This document shows positions 42,634 through 50,766 of a DNA stretch of 64,000 nt, piece after piece (position 1 is the stretch's first letter; each line of letters begins with the position of its first letter). This DNA comes from GCA-958296115 sp965222445 (GTDB taxonomy: Bacteria > Chloroflexota > Dehalococcoidia > Lucifugimonadales > CAJWER01). The stretch lies in assembly GCA_965222445.1 (NCBI GenBank), contig CBDCTY010000002.1:2790001-2854000 (forward strand), read 5' to 3'. The translations under genes were made by a program, and so were the position numbers. The notes beneath the pieces are model-generated. The model did no database searches. It had not been told where the DNA came from and worked only from the letters and a program-made list of their open reading frames with translations.

Positions 42634-43806
42634 ATGGATAGTCGCGGGCATCTCCTCGTGACGATGCTACCCTCGAGGGGACTTCGAAGCGGCGCTGACT
42701 GGATGTGTGCCGGTATGACCTCAGCCCAAGCGAGATTTGCGACTGTTACGGATGAGGAGCGACGACACCTGTTGAGGGTCACGCTCAGGGACGTTTCGCG
42801 TTCGTTCTACCTCTCCATCCGAGTGCTGCCGGGCGACCTACAGGAGCCCGTCGGGCTGGCGTACCTGCTGGCGCGGGCGGCGGACACGATTGCGGACACC
42901 GCGCTGCTCAGGCCCGACGACCGCCTGCGGCTCCTCCTGCTCTACCGCGCGCAACTGGAGGGCAGCCCTTCGCCGCAGGTACTTGGCGAGATCGAGTCGG
43001 GCCTCGGTGGGGCAGGGGATGATCGATCAGACGCGCACTCCCGGCTGCTGGGCGAGTTGCCCCAAGTATTCGCACTGCTAGGCGAGCTTCCGAACGCAGA
43101 TGCCGAGAAGGTGCGCCGGGTAGTGGTTACGCTGACCCGGGGGATGGAGATGGACCTGACGACCTTCCCGCCGGAGCACTCTGGCGACGTGGCCGCGCTG
43201 GACTCCGTTGAGGACCTGGACCGGTACACGTATCTCGTGGCGGGATGCGTAGGCGAGTTCTGGACGGAGATAACTGCGGCTCACACGCCCTCCCTGCGGC
43301 AGTGGGACCGGGGCCGGATGTCCGCGCTGGGCGTCCGGTTTGGCAAGGCCCTGCAGATGACCAACATCCTCCGCGACGTCCCCAGGGACCTGAGGATAGG
43401 CCGCTGCTACGTTCCCTCAGATATGCTCGCGCGGGCGGGCCTGACGCCTGAGGGTCTGCTGGAAAGGGGAAACTCAGACGCGGCCCGTCCGGTGTTGGCT
43501 GCCGGCATCGAAATAGCGCTGGGCCACTTCGCCGCGGCTGAGGAGTACGTGCTGGCTATCCCGAGGCGTTGCCTCCGCCTGCGCCTCGCAGCCCTTTGGC
43601 CATTGCTGCTCGCCGTCGGCACCCTGACAGAGCTTGCTCGCAGCGAGGCATGGCTGGACCCGAACAGGGTTTCCAAGGTGCGCCGCCGACGCGTCTACGC
43701 AATGGTGGCGTTGTCATTGTTGGTGGGGAGGTCCAACACGGCTGTCAGGACCTGGCTGGCGCGGGCGCGTGGAGGACTGGAGCGGGGGCTATGGACGTCG
43801 CAATAG
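42634..43806 (+). CDS. Squalene/phytoene synthase family protein
   Basis: This prenyl-diphosphate condensing enzyme of up to 390 residues shows SRSFYLSIRVLP at the domain start, the first Asp-rich motif ARAADTIADT, YTYLVAGCVGEFW and the second motif NILRDVPRDLRIGRCYVP. It joins two farnesyl or geranylgeranyl diphosphates. The VAGCVGEFW and DVPRD forms resemble squalene synthases more than CrtB. No other carotenoid or hopanoid genes are nearby. The domain begins about residue 43, so ATG 42715 is an alternative start. It overlaps ychF by 16 bases. Confidence 0.87.
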   Translation: MDSRGHLLVTMLPSRGLRSGADWMCAGMTSAQARFATVTDEERRHLLRVTLRDVSRSFYLSIRVLPGDLQEPVGLAYLLARAADTIADTALLRPDDRLRLLLLYRAQLEGSPSPQVLGEIESGLGGAGDDRSDAHSRLLGELPQVFALLGELPNADAEKVRRVVVTLTRGMEMDLTTFPPEHSGDVAALDSVEDLDRYTYLVAGCVGEFWTEITAAHTPSLRQWDRGRMSALGVRFGKALQMTNILRDVPRDLRIGRCYVPSDMLARAGLTPEGLLERGNSDAARPVLAAGIEIALGHFAAAEEYVLAIPRRCLRLRLAALWPLLLAVGTLTELARSEAWLDPNRVSKVRRRRVYAMVALSLLVGRSNTAVRTWLARARGGLERGLWTSQ

Positions 43807-44888
43807 TGGGACTGCCCGGCAGCGGCAAGAGCACAGTCTTCAATGCGGTGACGCGCGGCGCCGCACAGGTTGCCGGATACGGCGGACGCGCCGAGCCCAA
43901 CGTCGGAGTAGCCAAGGTCCCGGACACGAGGCTCAATGTCCTTGCCACGGTCTACCGGCCGAAGAGGGTAGTCCCGTCCGAGGTGTCGTACGTCGATCTG
44001 CCGCCGCCTCCGGACGGCTTCGGAAAGACTCGCGGCATCTCGGGGGAGTACCTCAACCGGGTGCAGGCGGCTGACGTCTTGGTCATAGTGGCCCGCGCCT
44101 TCGAGGACGAATCCGTGTTGCATGTCGACGGCTCCCTAGACGCGTTCCGGGACGCCGAGACGATGCTCCTGGAGCTGAGCTTTGCCGATCTGGAGATGAT
44201 TGACCGGAGGCTCGTGAGGCTTGAGGAAGGGCTGAAGGGGGCGAGGGCGCCTGAACGCGACGCGGTCCTCAAGGAGCAGCAGTTGTTTGCGCGCCTCAAG
44301 GAACGCCTGGAGGCCGGTGAGTCCATGCGGGGAGCAAGCCTGGCCGCCGACGAGGAGAGGGCCCTCGCCGGGTTCGGACTGCTCTCAGCCAAGCCCGTGG
44401 TGCTCGTGATCAACATCGGCGAAGAACAGCTCGACGAGGCGGTCGATATACACTCGCGCGCGGTCGAGCGGTTCCAGGCGCCGATGATGGAGGCGGCTGT
44501 GCTGTGCGGCGCCCTGGAGATGGACCTTGCCCAGATGGAGCCCGAGGAAGAGGCAGAGATGAGGGACGGCCTCGGTCTTGGGGAATCGGGCCTCGACCGC
44601 ATGATCGCTCTCAGCCACAAGGCTGCGGATGTGGTGACGTTCTTTACCGGCAACGACAACGAGGTTCACGCATGGACGGCGCCACGCGGCACGGAGGCAT
44701 CGGCGGCAGCCGGCCGCATACATTCCGATTTCGAGCGCGGCTTCATCCGTGCGGAAGTGATCGCCGCTGCCGACCTGCAGCAGTGCGGGGGCGTCGCCGC
44801 CGCCCGCCGTCTCGGGCTACTTCGCAAGGAGGGCCGCACCTACCAGGTCCAGGAAGGTGATGTCCTGAACATCCTGTTCAGCGTGTGA
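43791..44888 (+). CDS. ychF: Redox-regulated ATPase YchF (Obg-family)
   Basis: The 365-residue protein has the P-loop GLPGSGKST (6-14), switch/G3 region VDLPPPPDGFGKT in place of the usual DxxGL, a long coiled-coil insertion (about 115-180, with DLEMIDRRLVRLEEG), LVINIGE at the G4 position (NxxE, explaining ATP over GTP use) and a C-terminal TGS domain ending YQVQEGDVLNILFSV. YchF binds ribosomes and modulates translation under stress. The G3 sequence differs from the standard, and the P-loop N-terminus is slightly divergent. Confidence 0.9.
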   Translation: MDVAIVGLPGSGKSTVFNAVTRGAAQVAGYGGRAEPNVGVAKVPDTRLNVLATVYRPKRVVPSEVSYVDLPPPPDGFGKTRGISGEYLNRVQAADVLVIVARAFEDESVLHVDGSLDAFRDAETMLLELSFADLEMIDRRLVRLEEGLKGARAPERDAVLKEQQLFARLKERLEAGESMRGASLAADEERALAGFGLLSAKPVVLVINIGEEQLDEAVDIHSRAVERFQAPMMEAAVLCGALEMDLAQMEPEEEAEMRDGLGLGESGLDRMIALSHKAADVVTFFTGNDNEVHAWTAPRGTEASAAAGRIHSDFERGFIRAEVIAAADLQQCGGVAAARRLGLLRKEGRTYQVQEGDVLNILFSV

Positions 44889-45015
44889 GGACTTGCGGCT
44901 CGCGCACTGTTGGTCGGTTCAACGCTTGTGGGTTGCTGCATAGCACAATGCAACAATGACGTCAGAGACGCTTTGGGAAGGACGCGATCCAATATGGGAA
45001 GATTCTGGATTGTAA

Positions 45016-45138
45016 TACCAAGTCACCGTGATGCCGCCGTATATGTGCGGCCAGGGAGTGGGTTCCCGCCCCCGACTGCTCGGGGGCAGGCTCTTCGCGG
45101 GAATGACGGCTTTACGGCGCGCTCAAAATGAATTGGTA
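45016..45138 (+). mobile_element. Element family 2 (MITE-like), 123-bp long copy
   Basis: It begins TACCAAGTCACCGTGATG and ends GAATTGGTA, with flanking TAA on both sides, as at 13911. It carries an extra 23 bp (CCCGACTGCT to GCAGGCTC) inside the loop of the central TTCCCGC/GCGGGAA palindrome. Its last bases run into TATAAGGAG, so the end supplies a TATA-like box, and the ribosome binding site of the ABC transporter gene lies directly against it. The remaining 44889-45015 stretch shows only an imperfect hairpin near 44931-44957. Confidence 0.8.
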
Positions 45139-45150
45139 TAAGGAGCGGAC

Positions 45151-46080
45151 GTGAACGGCCAGAGTGATAGGGTCGTCATTCGTGCATCGGGCATAACCAA
45201 GCGATTCGGAGACGTCCTGGCAGTGGACGACGTTTCGTTCGAAGTGCGCCGTGGAGAGACGTACGGCCTCTTGGGCCCAAACGGCGCCGGCAAGACGACA
45301 ACGATGCGTTTGGTGAGCGGGCTGTCCCCGCTGTCTGCGGGAGAGCTGGTCGTGGCAGGCATCGACGTTTCGCGCCGGGCACGAGACGTGCGCAACGTGC
45401 TGGGCGTTGTAACTCAGCAAGACGGCCTGGACACGGACCTCAACGCGAGAGACAACCTCATTGTGTACGGCTACATCGCCGGGCTTTCACGTGCGCAGGC
45501 CGAGCAGCGGGCGGACGCCGTGTTGATGTACTTCGACCTCACCGACAAGGCTAACGACGAGATCGACAACCTTTCCGGTGGAATGAAGAGACGCCTCGCG
45601 ATAGCCAGGGCATTCATGACAAGACCTCAGGTGATAGTGCTCGACGAACCCACGACAGGCCTCGACCCGCAGGGCCGCAACAGCGTGTGGCAAGAGTTGG
45701 AGACGATGAAGCAGGCGGGAGTCACAGTATTGATGTCCACCCACTACATGGAGGAGGCTTCGGCCTTGTGCGACCGCCTCGCCATTATGCACCACGGTAA
45801 GATCCTCGCTGAGGGAGCGCCGGACGAGCTGGTAAGCCAGCACGCGGGACCGGAAGTGGCGCAGGTGCGGGTGTCGAATGGGGTGCGTCACGACATCGTG
45901 GACTGGATCGGAAACGCAGGTTTCGACTACCTGGAGGCTGGCGCGGTGATCACGGTTACATCTCCCAGCGGAGGACGTCCGGACCTGTCCGGCCTCAAGG
46001 GCGTGCGCGTCTCCTACCGGCCCTCGAACCTCGAGGACGTGTTCCTGTCCGTGGCAGGCAGGAAGCTGACGGAGGAGTGA
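45151..46080 (+). CDS. ABC transporter ATP-binding protein (NodI-like)
   Basis: The 309-residue protein shows Walker A GPNGAGKTT near 37-45, the Q-loop in VTQQDGLD, signature LSGGMKRRLAIARAF, Walker B VIVLDEPTTGLDP and a switch His in MSTHYMEEA. The sequence DNLIVYGYIAGLSRAQAE and the ABC-2 permease partner resemble NodI/DrrA-type exporters. The GTG start at 45151 has AAGGAG at 45140-45145. GTGA overlap with the permease gene indicates one transporter unit. Confidence 0.93.
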   Translation: MNGQSDRVVIRASGITKRFGDVLAVDDVSFEVRRGETYGLLGPNGAGKTTTMRLVSGLSPLSAGELVVAGIDVSRRARDVRNVLGVVTQQDGLDTDLNARDNLIVYGYIAGLSRAQAEQRADAVLMYFDLTDKANDEIDNLSGGMKRRLAIARAFMTRPQVIVLDEPTTGLDPQGRNSVWQELETMKQAGVTVLMSTHYMEEASALCDRLAIMHHGKILAEGAPDELVSQHAGPEVAQVRVSNGVRHDIVDWIGNAGFDYLEAGAVITVTSPSGGRPDLSGLKGVRVSYRPSNLEDVFLSVAGRKLTEE

Positions 46081-46868
46081 TGGTCGCCCCGCGCAACACA
46101 TATGTCGCCGGCGTCAGGCTACGCAGCATAGCGGGGATATGGTTCCGCCATGCCCTGGTGCTGAGACGCACCTGGCTTCCTTCCTTGACCTGGTACTTCG
46201 TCGAGCCATTTGTGATCCTGATGGCGATAGGCATCGGAATTGGGGCTCTGGTAGACGACATCGATGGTGTGCCCTATGCACGGTTCGTTACCCCCGGCGT
46301 CATCGCCGGTTCCGCCATGTTCCATGCCATATTCGAGTGCTCGTGGGGGTCCTTCTTTCGCATCCAAAAGGGGGTCTACGAGACTACCCTGACGGCCCCG
46401 GTCAGCACGCGAGAACTTGCCATGGGTGACATATCCTGGGCCATGAGCAGGGCGGTGATCACGGCTACGTGCATAGGAGTAGTCGCGGCAATATTAGGGT
46501 GGATAGATTCCCTGTCCGGCGTGGGAGTCCTGCTTGCGGCTGCGCTCATTGGCATGCAGTTCGGCGCACTGGGTCTAATATTTGCCGCGTTGGCTCCGAA
46601 CATCCATATACTGTCCCTGAGCTTCACGGTGGTGGCGTCGCCCCTCTACTTCTTCAGCGGCGCGTTCTTTCCCATATCCGTGTTGCCGGACTGGGCGGAG
46701 CCGATAGCCTGGGCCACGCCGCTCACGCCGTCCGTGCACCTGGCGCGAGGATTCGTAACCGGCAGCCTGGATATTTCACACTTGCTCTCGGCCCTCTACG
46801 TACTGGGCCTGAGCGCCGTGCTAATCCCCATAGCCTCGGTACTACTGCACCGCCGGCTGGTCAAATAG
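46077..46868 (+). CDS. ABC-2 type permease (NodJ-like)
   Basis: The 263-residue protein has six membrane helices. The ABC-2 marks are FVTPGVIAGSAMFHAIFECSWGSFFR, then RIQKGVYETTLTAPVSTRELAMGD, and FFSGAFFPISVLPDWAEPIAWATPLTP. It forms the pore of the exporter with the preceding ATPase. The start may be GTG 46077 or ATG 46080; both overlap the upstream stop. The cargo cannot be predicted, as no biosynthetic genes adjoin it. Confidence 0.92.
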   Translation: MMVAPRNTYVAGVRLRSIAGIWFRHALVLRRTWLPSLTWYFVEPFVILMAIGIGIGALVDDIDGVPYARFVTPGVIAGSAMFHAIFECSWGSFFRIQKGVYETTLTAPVSTRELAMGDISWAMSRAVITATCIGVVAAILGWIDSLSGVGVLLAAALIGMQFGALGLIFAALAPNIHILSLSFTVVASPLYFFSGAFFPISVLPDWAEPIAWATPLTPSVHLARGFVTGSLDISHLLSALYVLGLSAVLIPIASVLLHRRLVK

Positions 46869-46897
46869 ATCCATCGCCTGGGCAGGACCGGGAGGCG

Positions 46898-48301
46898 CTA
46901 GGCGAACTGGTAGTCCCGCAGCGATGCGATGAGTTGCAGCATCTCGGTCACGCGGCTGTCCGACGCACCGTTGGCGCTTGCGCCGTTCCACGTGACCTGG
47001 CCCTGAGTGGAAGCGTGTTCGATGAGCTCGCTGCGAGTGGCGTCGTCGACCTCCACCGGCCCCATCATGTCGAGGCATACCTCCACCAGCTGCTGGGGAG
47101 ACAGCCCCCCGTGCCGCCTGATCCGGTCGAGCATGGAGGCGACCCCGGGCAGATCCGTGTCGCTCATAGTGTCCACGACGAAGTTTGTGCGGCGCATCAG
47201 TGAACCGCTGTTGATCCACTCGGCGCCGGTATGCCATCCCTCGACGGACGGCGGGTTGAGGAATTCCTGGCCCATGTACCCGGCCTGGCGAGAAAGGTTG
47301 CCGAACCCGGGCCCGGGGAAGTTGGAGCCCCCCGCCATTCTGAGAGTGCCGATGACCACTTCAGCCGGGCTCTTGAGCTTGCTGAAGCGCGCCTCCTTGA
47401 AAAAGTCGGAGTTGAACAGGACGCGGAGCGTGTGCCGGATGTCCAGGTCGGACTCCGCGAGTGCCTCGACGAGTGTCTGGATGGCTTCCGGGTCCCTCGG
47501 CGGGGTGACGGACCACGCGGGCACCTGGGCCTCGTCGGCTACGAAGAAGTTGTAGAGGTGCCGCGCGATGAAGCGCAGCGTGGCGGGCTGCCGGCAGATG
47601 ATGTCGATGACCTCGTCCCCATTCAGGTTGCCCGTATGGCCGAGAAAGGACTTCTCCCCGTCGTCGTGGTCGTCGGGCCGATACTCGTAGGACCAGTCGA
47701 AGCGGCCCATCGGGAAGCGCGGCAGCTTGGGCTCCATCGTCCACCCGGTGAAGGCGCGCGAGCACTCGCGCACGTCGGTCTCCGTGTAGTTCCCGACGCC
47801 CATGGAAAAGAGCTCCAGCAGCTCGCGGCCCCAGTTCTCATTGACCCGGTCGGCGTGGTTCTCGTTGTTGTCGAGCCAGTAGATCATCGCGGGGCTCTTG
47901 GCGATCTCGACGAGGATCTCCCTGAACGGGCCCAGCCCCTTCTCGCGCAGCATGTCGACCATGTCGACAATCTCGTCCCAGTGGTCGACCTTCGAGACGC
48001 CCGTAGCGAAGATGCAGTGCCAGAACAGGGCCATTTTCTCCTGAAGCGGGGCATCCGTGTTGAGCAGCCGGTAGGTCCAGCTTGCATGGCCCATCCCGAA
48101 GAGGGTGCCGGGCTTCCATGTCCAGGGTTGGTAGCGTATGAGGTCGTAGATGTCCACCTCTGGCTGGTCCTCTGGGCTCAGCAGCTCTTCGACGGTGCTG
48201 CTGTAGCCACTGGCGCCCCTCGTCTCCAGCTCGTCGAGGGGCGCGCCGAAGCCGGCACGCCGCATCAGGTGCGCCATCAGGGCAACGTCGGAATCGGCCA
48301 T
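46898..48301 (-). CDS. DUF1800 family protein
   Basis: The 467-residue protein is a typical DUF1800: HLMRRAGFGAPLDELE at the start, ALFWHCIFATGVSKVDHW, NENWGRELLELFSMGVGNYTE, DVRECSRAFTGW, and PEVVIGTLR-like SPAEVVIGTLRMAG near the end. No Tat signal is present. These proteins are usually encoded next to DUF1501 proteins and may be secreted, but function is unknown. ATG 48301 is chosen because it begins the conserved domain after an AGGAGG site. Farther upstream the frame only reads through repeats. Confidence 0.9.
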   Translation of the reverse strand: MADSDVALMAHLMRRAGFGAPLDELETRGASGYSSTVEELLSPEDQPEVDIYDLIRYQPWTWKPGTLFGMGHASWTYRLLNTDAPLQEKMALFWHCIFATGVSKVDHWDEIVDMVDMLREKGLGPFREILVEIAKSPAMIYWLDNNENHADRVNENWGRELLELFSMGVGNYTETDVRECSRAFTGWTMEPKLPRFPMGRFDWSYEYRPDDHDDGEKSFLGHTGNLNGDEVIDIICRQPATLRFIARHLYNFFVADEAQVPAWSVTPPRDPEAIQTLVEALAESDLDIRHTLRVLFNSDFFKEARFSKLKSPAEVVIGTLRMAGGSNFPGPGFGNLSRQAGYMGQEFLNPPSVEGWHTGAEWINSGSLMRRTNFVVDTMSDTDLPGVASMLDRIRRHGGLSPQQLVEVCLDMMGPVEVDDATRSELIEHASTQGQVTWNGASANGASDSRVTEMLQLIASLRDYQFA

Positions 48302-48766
48302 CGCGAAGCCTCCTGGGGCGGGTATTCCGGCACTCACTATAGCCACGCCTTGCGGTGCTGTCAAAGTTGGCGCCCTCTCAGGGGGAAGGGGCACCCTATT
48401 CCCTTCGACAGGCTCAGGGCAGGCTCCGCCCTCTCCGGTAAAGGGCGAGAGAACTGAGCCAAAGTTGCCACAAAGTGGAGGCGTCGCTCTACGGCAAGGC
48501 GAGGGGCGGGTTTCAAACCCGCCCCTACAGGCGGGAACACAAGAGTCACCCTCACCCCAGCCCTCTCCCGTCAAGGGCCCGTCAAGGGAGAGGGGGCAAG
48601 GTGCCGCAGGGGCCAGGGCCAGCCTTGCGTAATCACAGGGCCGGGGGCGGGTTCGAACCCGCCCCTACAGGCGGGAACACAAGAGTCACCCTCACCCCAG
48701 CCCTCTCCCGTCAAGGGAGAGGGGGTTGTGCTGCCCCGCCCGGCCCGGTTGGGCGGCGGGGCGGGT
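48302..48766 (+). repeat. Composite repeat region
   Basis: There is no gene here. A direct repeat occurs at 48502-48594 and 48643-48725: palindrome GGGGCGGGTT..AACCCGCCCC, then CTACAGGCGGGAACACAAGA, then CACCCTCACCCCAGCCCTCT and CCCGTCAAGGG. A partial third palindrome begins near 48758. At 48402-48431 lies CCCTTCGACAGGCTCAGGGC with CAGGCTC, the same kind of module found inside the element families. A further palindrome of this type (GGCGGGTT-GCA-AACCCGCC) is at 52607-52625. Confidence 0.8.
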
Positions 48767-49915
48767 TCAGACCCAGATTAGCGTGCGCTTGGGTTTGGGG
48801 ATGCCGGCCTCGCGCATCTTGTCGGAGGGCCGCTTCATCCAGACGCTCTCGCCTTTGACGGCAGTGCCGGGCGACCGGGAACGGCGGCGTTTGGGGCGGA
48901 GTTTTCTTCTGATCGACCTGGGGTATGCCGGGGCGTACTCCCAGATGTACTTGCCGTATGCGTCGACCACCTCGCCGGAGATCCAGTAGCGGACTTCCTC
49001 GTCGTCGTCGTTCTTCTTGTCTTCGCCGTGGAAGGCGGCGGCGACCTCGTCGTATGCCTGTACGAACTTGTGGATTGGGTGGGCCGGGTCGCGCTGGGCT
49101 TCGGCTATCTTGCGGTCGATGTCGTAGCAGCCGCGCTGGGTGTCCGTGTCGTCTGCGTCGCCCTCATCCCCGCCGTCCTGGATACCGGCCTCCGCCGGTA
49201 TGACGGTGCGGTCTACCTCGGCGTCCGCTTCGGCTTGGCCGGGGATGGGTTCCCGCCTCCGCGGGAACGACGATTCGGTTGCCGGGGACGACCCTTCGAC
49301 TGCGCTCAGGGCAGGCTCAGCGGAGGCGGACCGGGCGAGCTCGTCGCGGGCTATGTGGCCGAGGAGCTCGTTGGCGGCCTCGACCCTCTGGCGGGGCCTG
49401 AAGCCCCGGACCACGCCGTGCATGACGTGGAGCAGGAAGCTGACGACGGTCTTGCCCTGGTCGGTGCTCTCGCGGACGATGCCCGCTACGCGCGGGTCGT
49501 CCTTCAGGGAAGGGGCGGCTAGGGCCGATGCGAGGTATTCGAGGGCCTCGTGGCCCGCGCGGGCGCTGTTGGCGCAGTCGGCGTCCGGGGATGGGTTCCC
49601 GTCTTCACGGGAACGACGACTCGCCTCCGCGGGAACGACGGTGGCGTCGCGGGTGCGCCGGCGGCGTATGACGTGGTTGCATTCGACGCCGGTCAGCTGG
49701 GCTATGTATTCGGAGACGAGCCCGGGAGCGATGGCGTGGACCTGCTCGGCGGCTTCGAGCCTGTGGCAGACTTCGAAGCCTTCGTCGTCGAGCTTGCCGC
49801 TGGCGACGTCGAGGTAGAAGCGGACGATGGTGCGCCCGTTGTCGGTCTCCTGGCGGACGATGTCCGCGAGAGAGGGAGGCTCGGTCTGTTTCGCTTTGTT
49901 GCGTTGATGGCTCAT
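48767..49915 (-). CDS. Unknown duplicated-domain protein with repeat-derived in-frame insertions
   Basis: The family is not recognised. Two related modules are visible: IVRQETDNGRTIVRFYLDVA with CHRLEAAEQV, and IVRESTDQGKTVVSFLLHVM with RQRVEAANELL. Between and after them are stretches translated from dispersed repeats: TVVPAEASRRSREDGNPS, SAEPALSAVEGS, SSFPRRREPIPG and TVIPAEAGIQDGG. The C-terminus is very basic (RRKLRPKRRRSRS). ATG 49915 is chosen because a TTG at 49951 is part of a -35 box. It could be a DNA-binding protein, but this is inference. Non-homologous insertions keep the frame. Confidence 0.65.
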   Translation of the reverse strand: MSHQRNKAKQTEPPSLADIVRQETDNGRTIVRFYLDVASGKLDDEGFEVCHRLEAAEQVHAIAPGLVSEYIAQLTGVECNHVIRRRRTRDATVVPAEASRRSREDGNPSPDADCANSARAGHEALEYLASALAAPSLKDDPRVAGIVRESTDQGKTVVSFLLHVMHGVVRGFRPRQRVEAANELLGHIARDELARSASAEPALSAVEGSSPATESSFPRRREPIPGQAEADAEVDRTVIPAEAGIQDGGDEGDADDTDTQRGCYDIDRKIAEAQRDPAHPIHKFVQAYDEVAAAFHGEDKKNDDDEEVRYWISGEVVDAYGKYIWEYAPAYPRSIRRKLRPKRRRSRSPGTAVKGESVWMKRPSDKMREAGIPKPKRTLIWV

Positions 49916-49922
49916 GCGTTCT

Positions 49923-49951
49923 ACTATGAGGGATTGGATGGGGTTTGTCAA
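49923..49951 (-). promoter_or_regulatory. Promoter of the repeat-invaded gene
   Basis: On the minus strand, TTGACA (49951-49946), a 17-base spacer and CATAGT (49928-49923) form a promoter with a consensus -35 box. Transcription should start about 49916, at or next to the ATG (49915-49913), so the mRNA would be nearly leaderless. No ribosome binding site precedes the ATG, in agreement. Confidence 0.65.
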
Positions 49952-50055
49952 GGGGCAGTTTTCGTCGCAGAGGGCGTGGAGGAGGTGGCGTGGGGCGGGG
50001 TGGTATGATGTAAATCAAGGATTGAGAATGATACATCGTGAATGGAGGGGATGCC

Positions 50056-50760
50056 GTGAGGCTCATAATCGTAGGATCGGAGTACACGGGTAAGACTACG
50101 CTTGTAGAGAAGATCGTCGACTGGCGCGACGAAGTGATGGGGCCGCCCACGCCCAAGGGGATCGTGCGATTTCACGACCACTTCACCCTTCCGTGGGTGG
50201 GCCACTGGGACGAGATTTCGGAGGAGGACCTGGTCAAGTTCATGTCCCTCGGCCCGGAGTTGAAGGAGATGTTCCAGCGCTACCAGTTCCACTATCACCT
50301 CATGCCGCAGCTATACCGCGACACCGATCACATCATGGTCGGCTTCCACATCGAGGAGGCCGTATACGCGCCCCTCTACTACGGGTATGGGCGGGAAGGC
50401 GAGTACGGCGACCGTGAGTCGTTCAGCCGACATATCGAGACCGACATACTGGAAGCGGCGCCCGACACGGTTCTGGTATTGCTGAAGGCGAGCCCGGACG
50501 TGATTCGCGAACGGATGAGAACGGCTCCCCACGCTCGCACGGTGCTCAGGGACGAGGACGTCGAGCACGTCATAGAGCGCTTCGATTACCACTACGGCCA
50601 CTCCCACCTGCGCTACAAGTTCACCCTCGACACGTCCAGTGCGACGCCTGACGAGACGCTGCAGGAGTTCATCGAGAACTACGTGCCTCACATGAGCCAG
50701 AGAGACCAGCTGCGCATTCAGACGCGCCGCAACATGGCGTCAGGCTCCCTTGAGGGATAG
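50056..50760 (+). CDS. P-loop nucleotide kinase-like protein
   Basis: The 234-residue protein begins MRLIIVGSEYTGKTTLVEKI with Walker A GSEYTGKT (7-14), like nucleotide or nicotinamide kinases (NadR/thymidylate kinase fold). Later HIMVGFHIEEAVYAPLYYG replaces the usual DR(Y/W) motif, and LVLLKASPDVIRERMRTAPH supplies the lid Arg residues. A small-molecule kinase is likely, substrate unknown. GTG 50056 is preferred over GTG 50038 because GGAGGGG lies five bases before it and it begins at the first strand. TGGTATGAT near 50001 may be an extended -10 box. Confidence 0.7.
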   Translation: MRLIIVGSEYTGKTTLVEKIVDWRDEVMGPPTPKGIVRFHDHFTLPWVGHWDEISEEDLVKFMSLGPELKEMFQRYQFHYHLMPQLYRDTDHIMVGFHIEEAVYAPLYYGYGREGEYGDRESFSRHIETDILEAAPDTVLVLLKASPDVIRERMRTAPHARTVLRDEDVEHVIERFDYHYGHSHLRYKFTLDTSSATPDETLQEFIENYVPHMSQRDQLRIQTRRNMASGSLEG

Positions 50761-50766
50761 GTAGGC

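Noticed and set aside
48643..48666. tRNA T-arm-like GGTTCGAACCC
   Set aside because: It is the centre of a longer palindromic repeat with a near-identical copy at 48502; no cloverleaf can be built around it.
49916..49951. TTG start at 49951 for the repeat-invaded gene
   Set aside because: The TTG belongs to a consensus TTGACA -35 box followed at the right distance by a -10 box, so translation more likely begins at ATG 49915.
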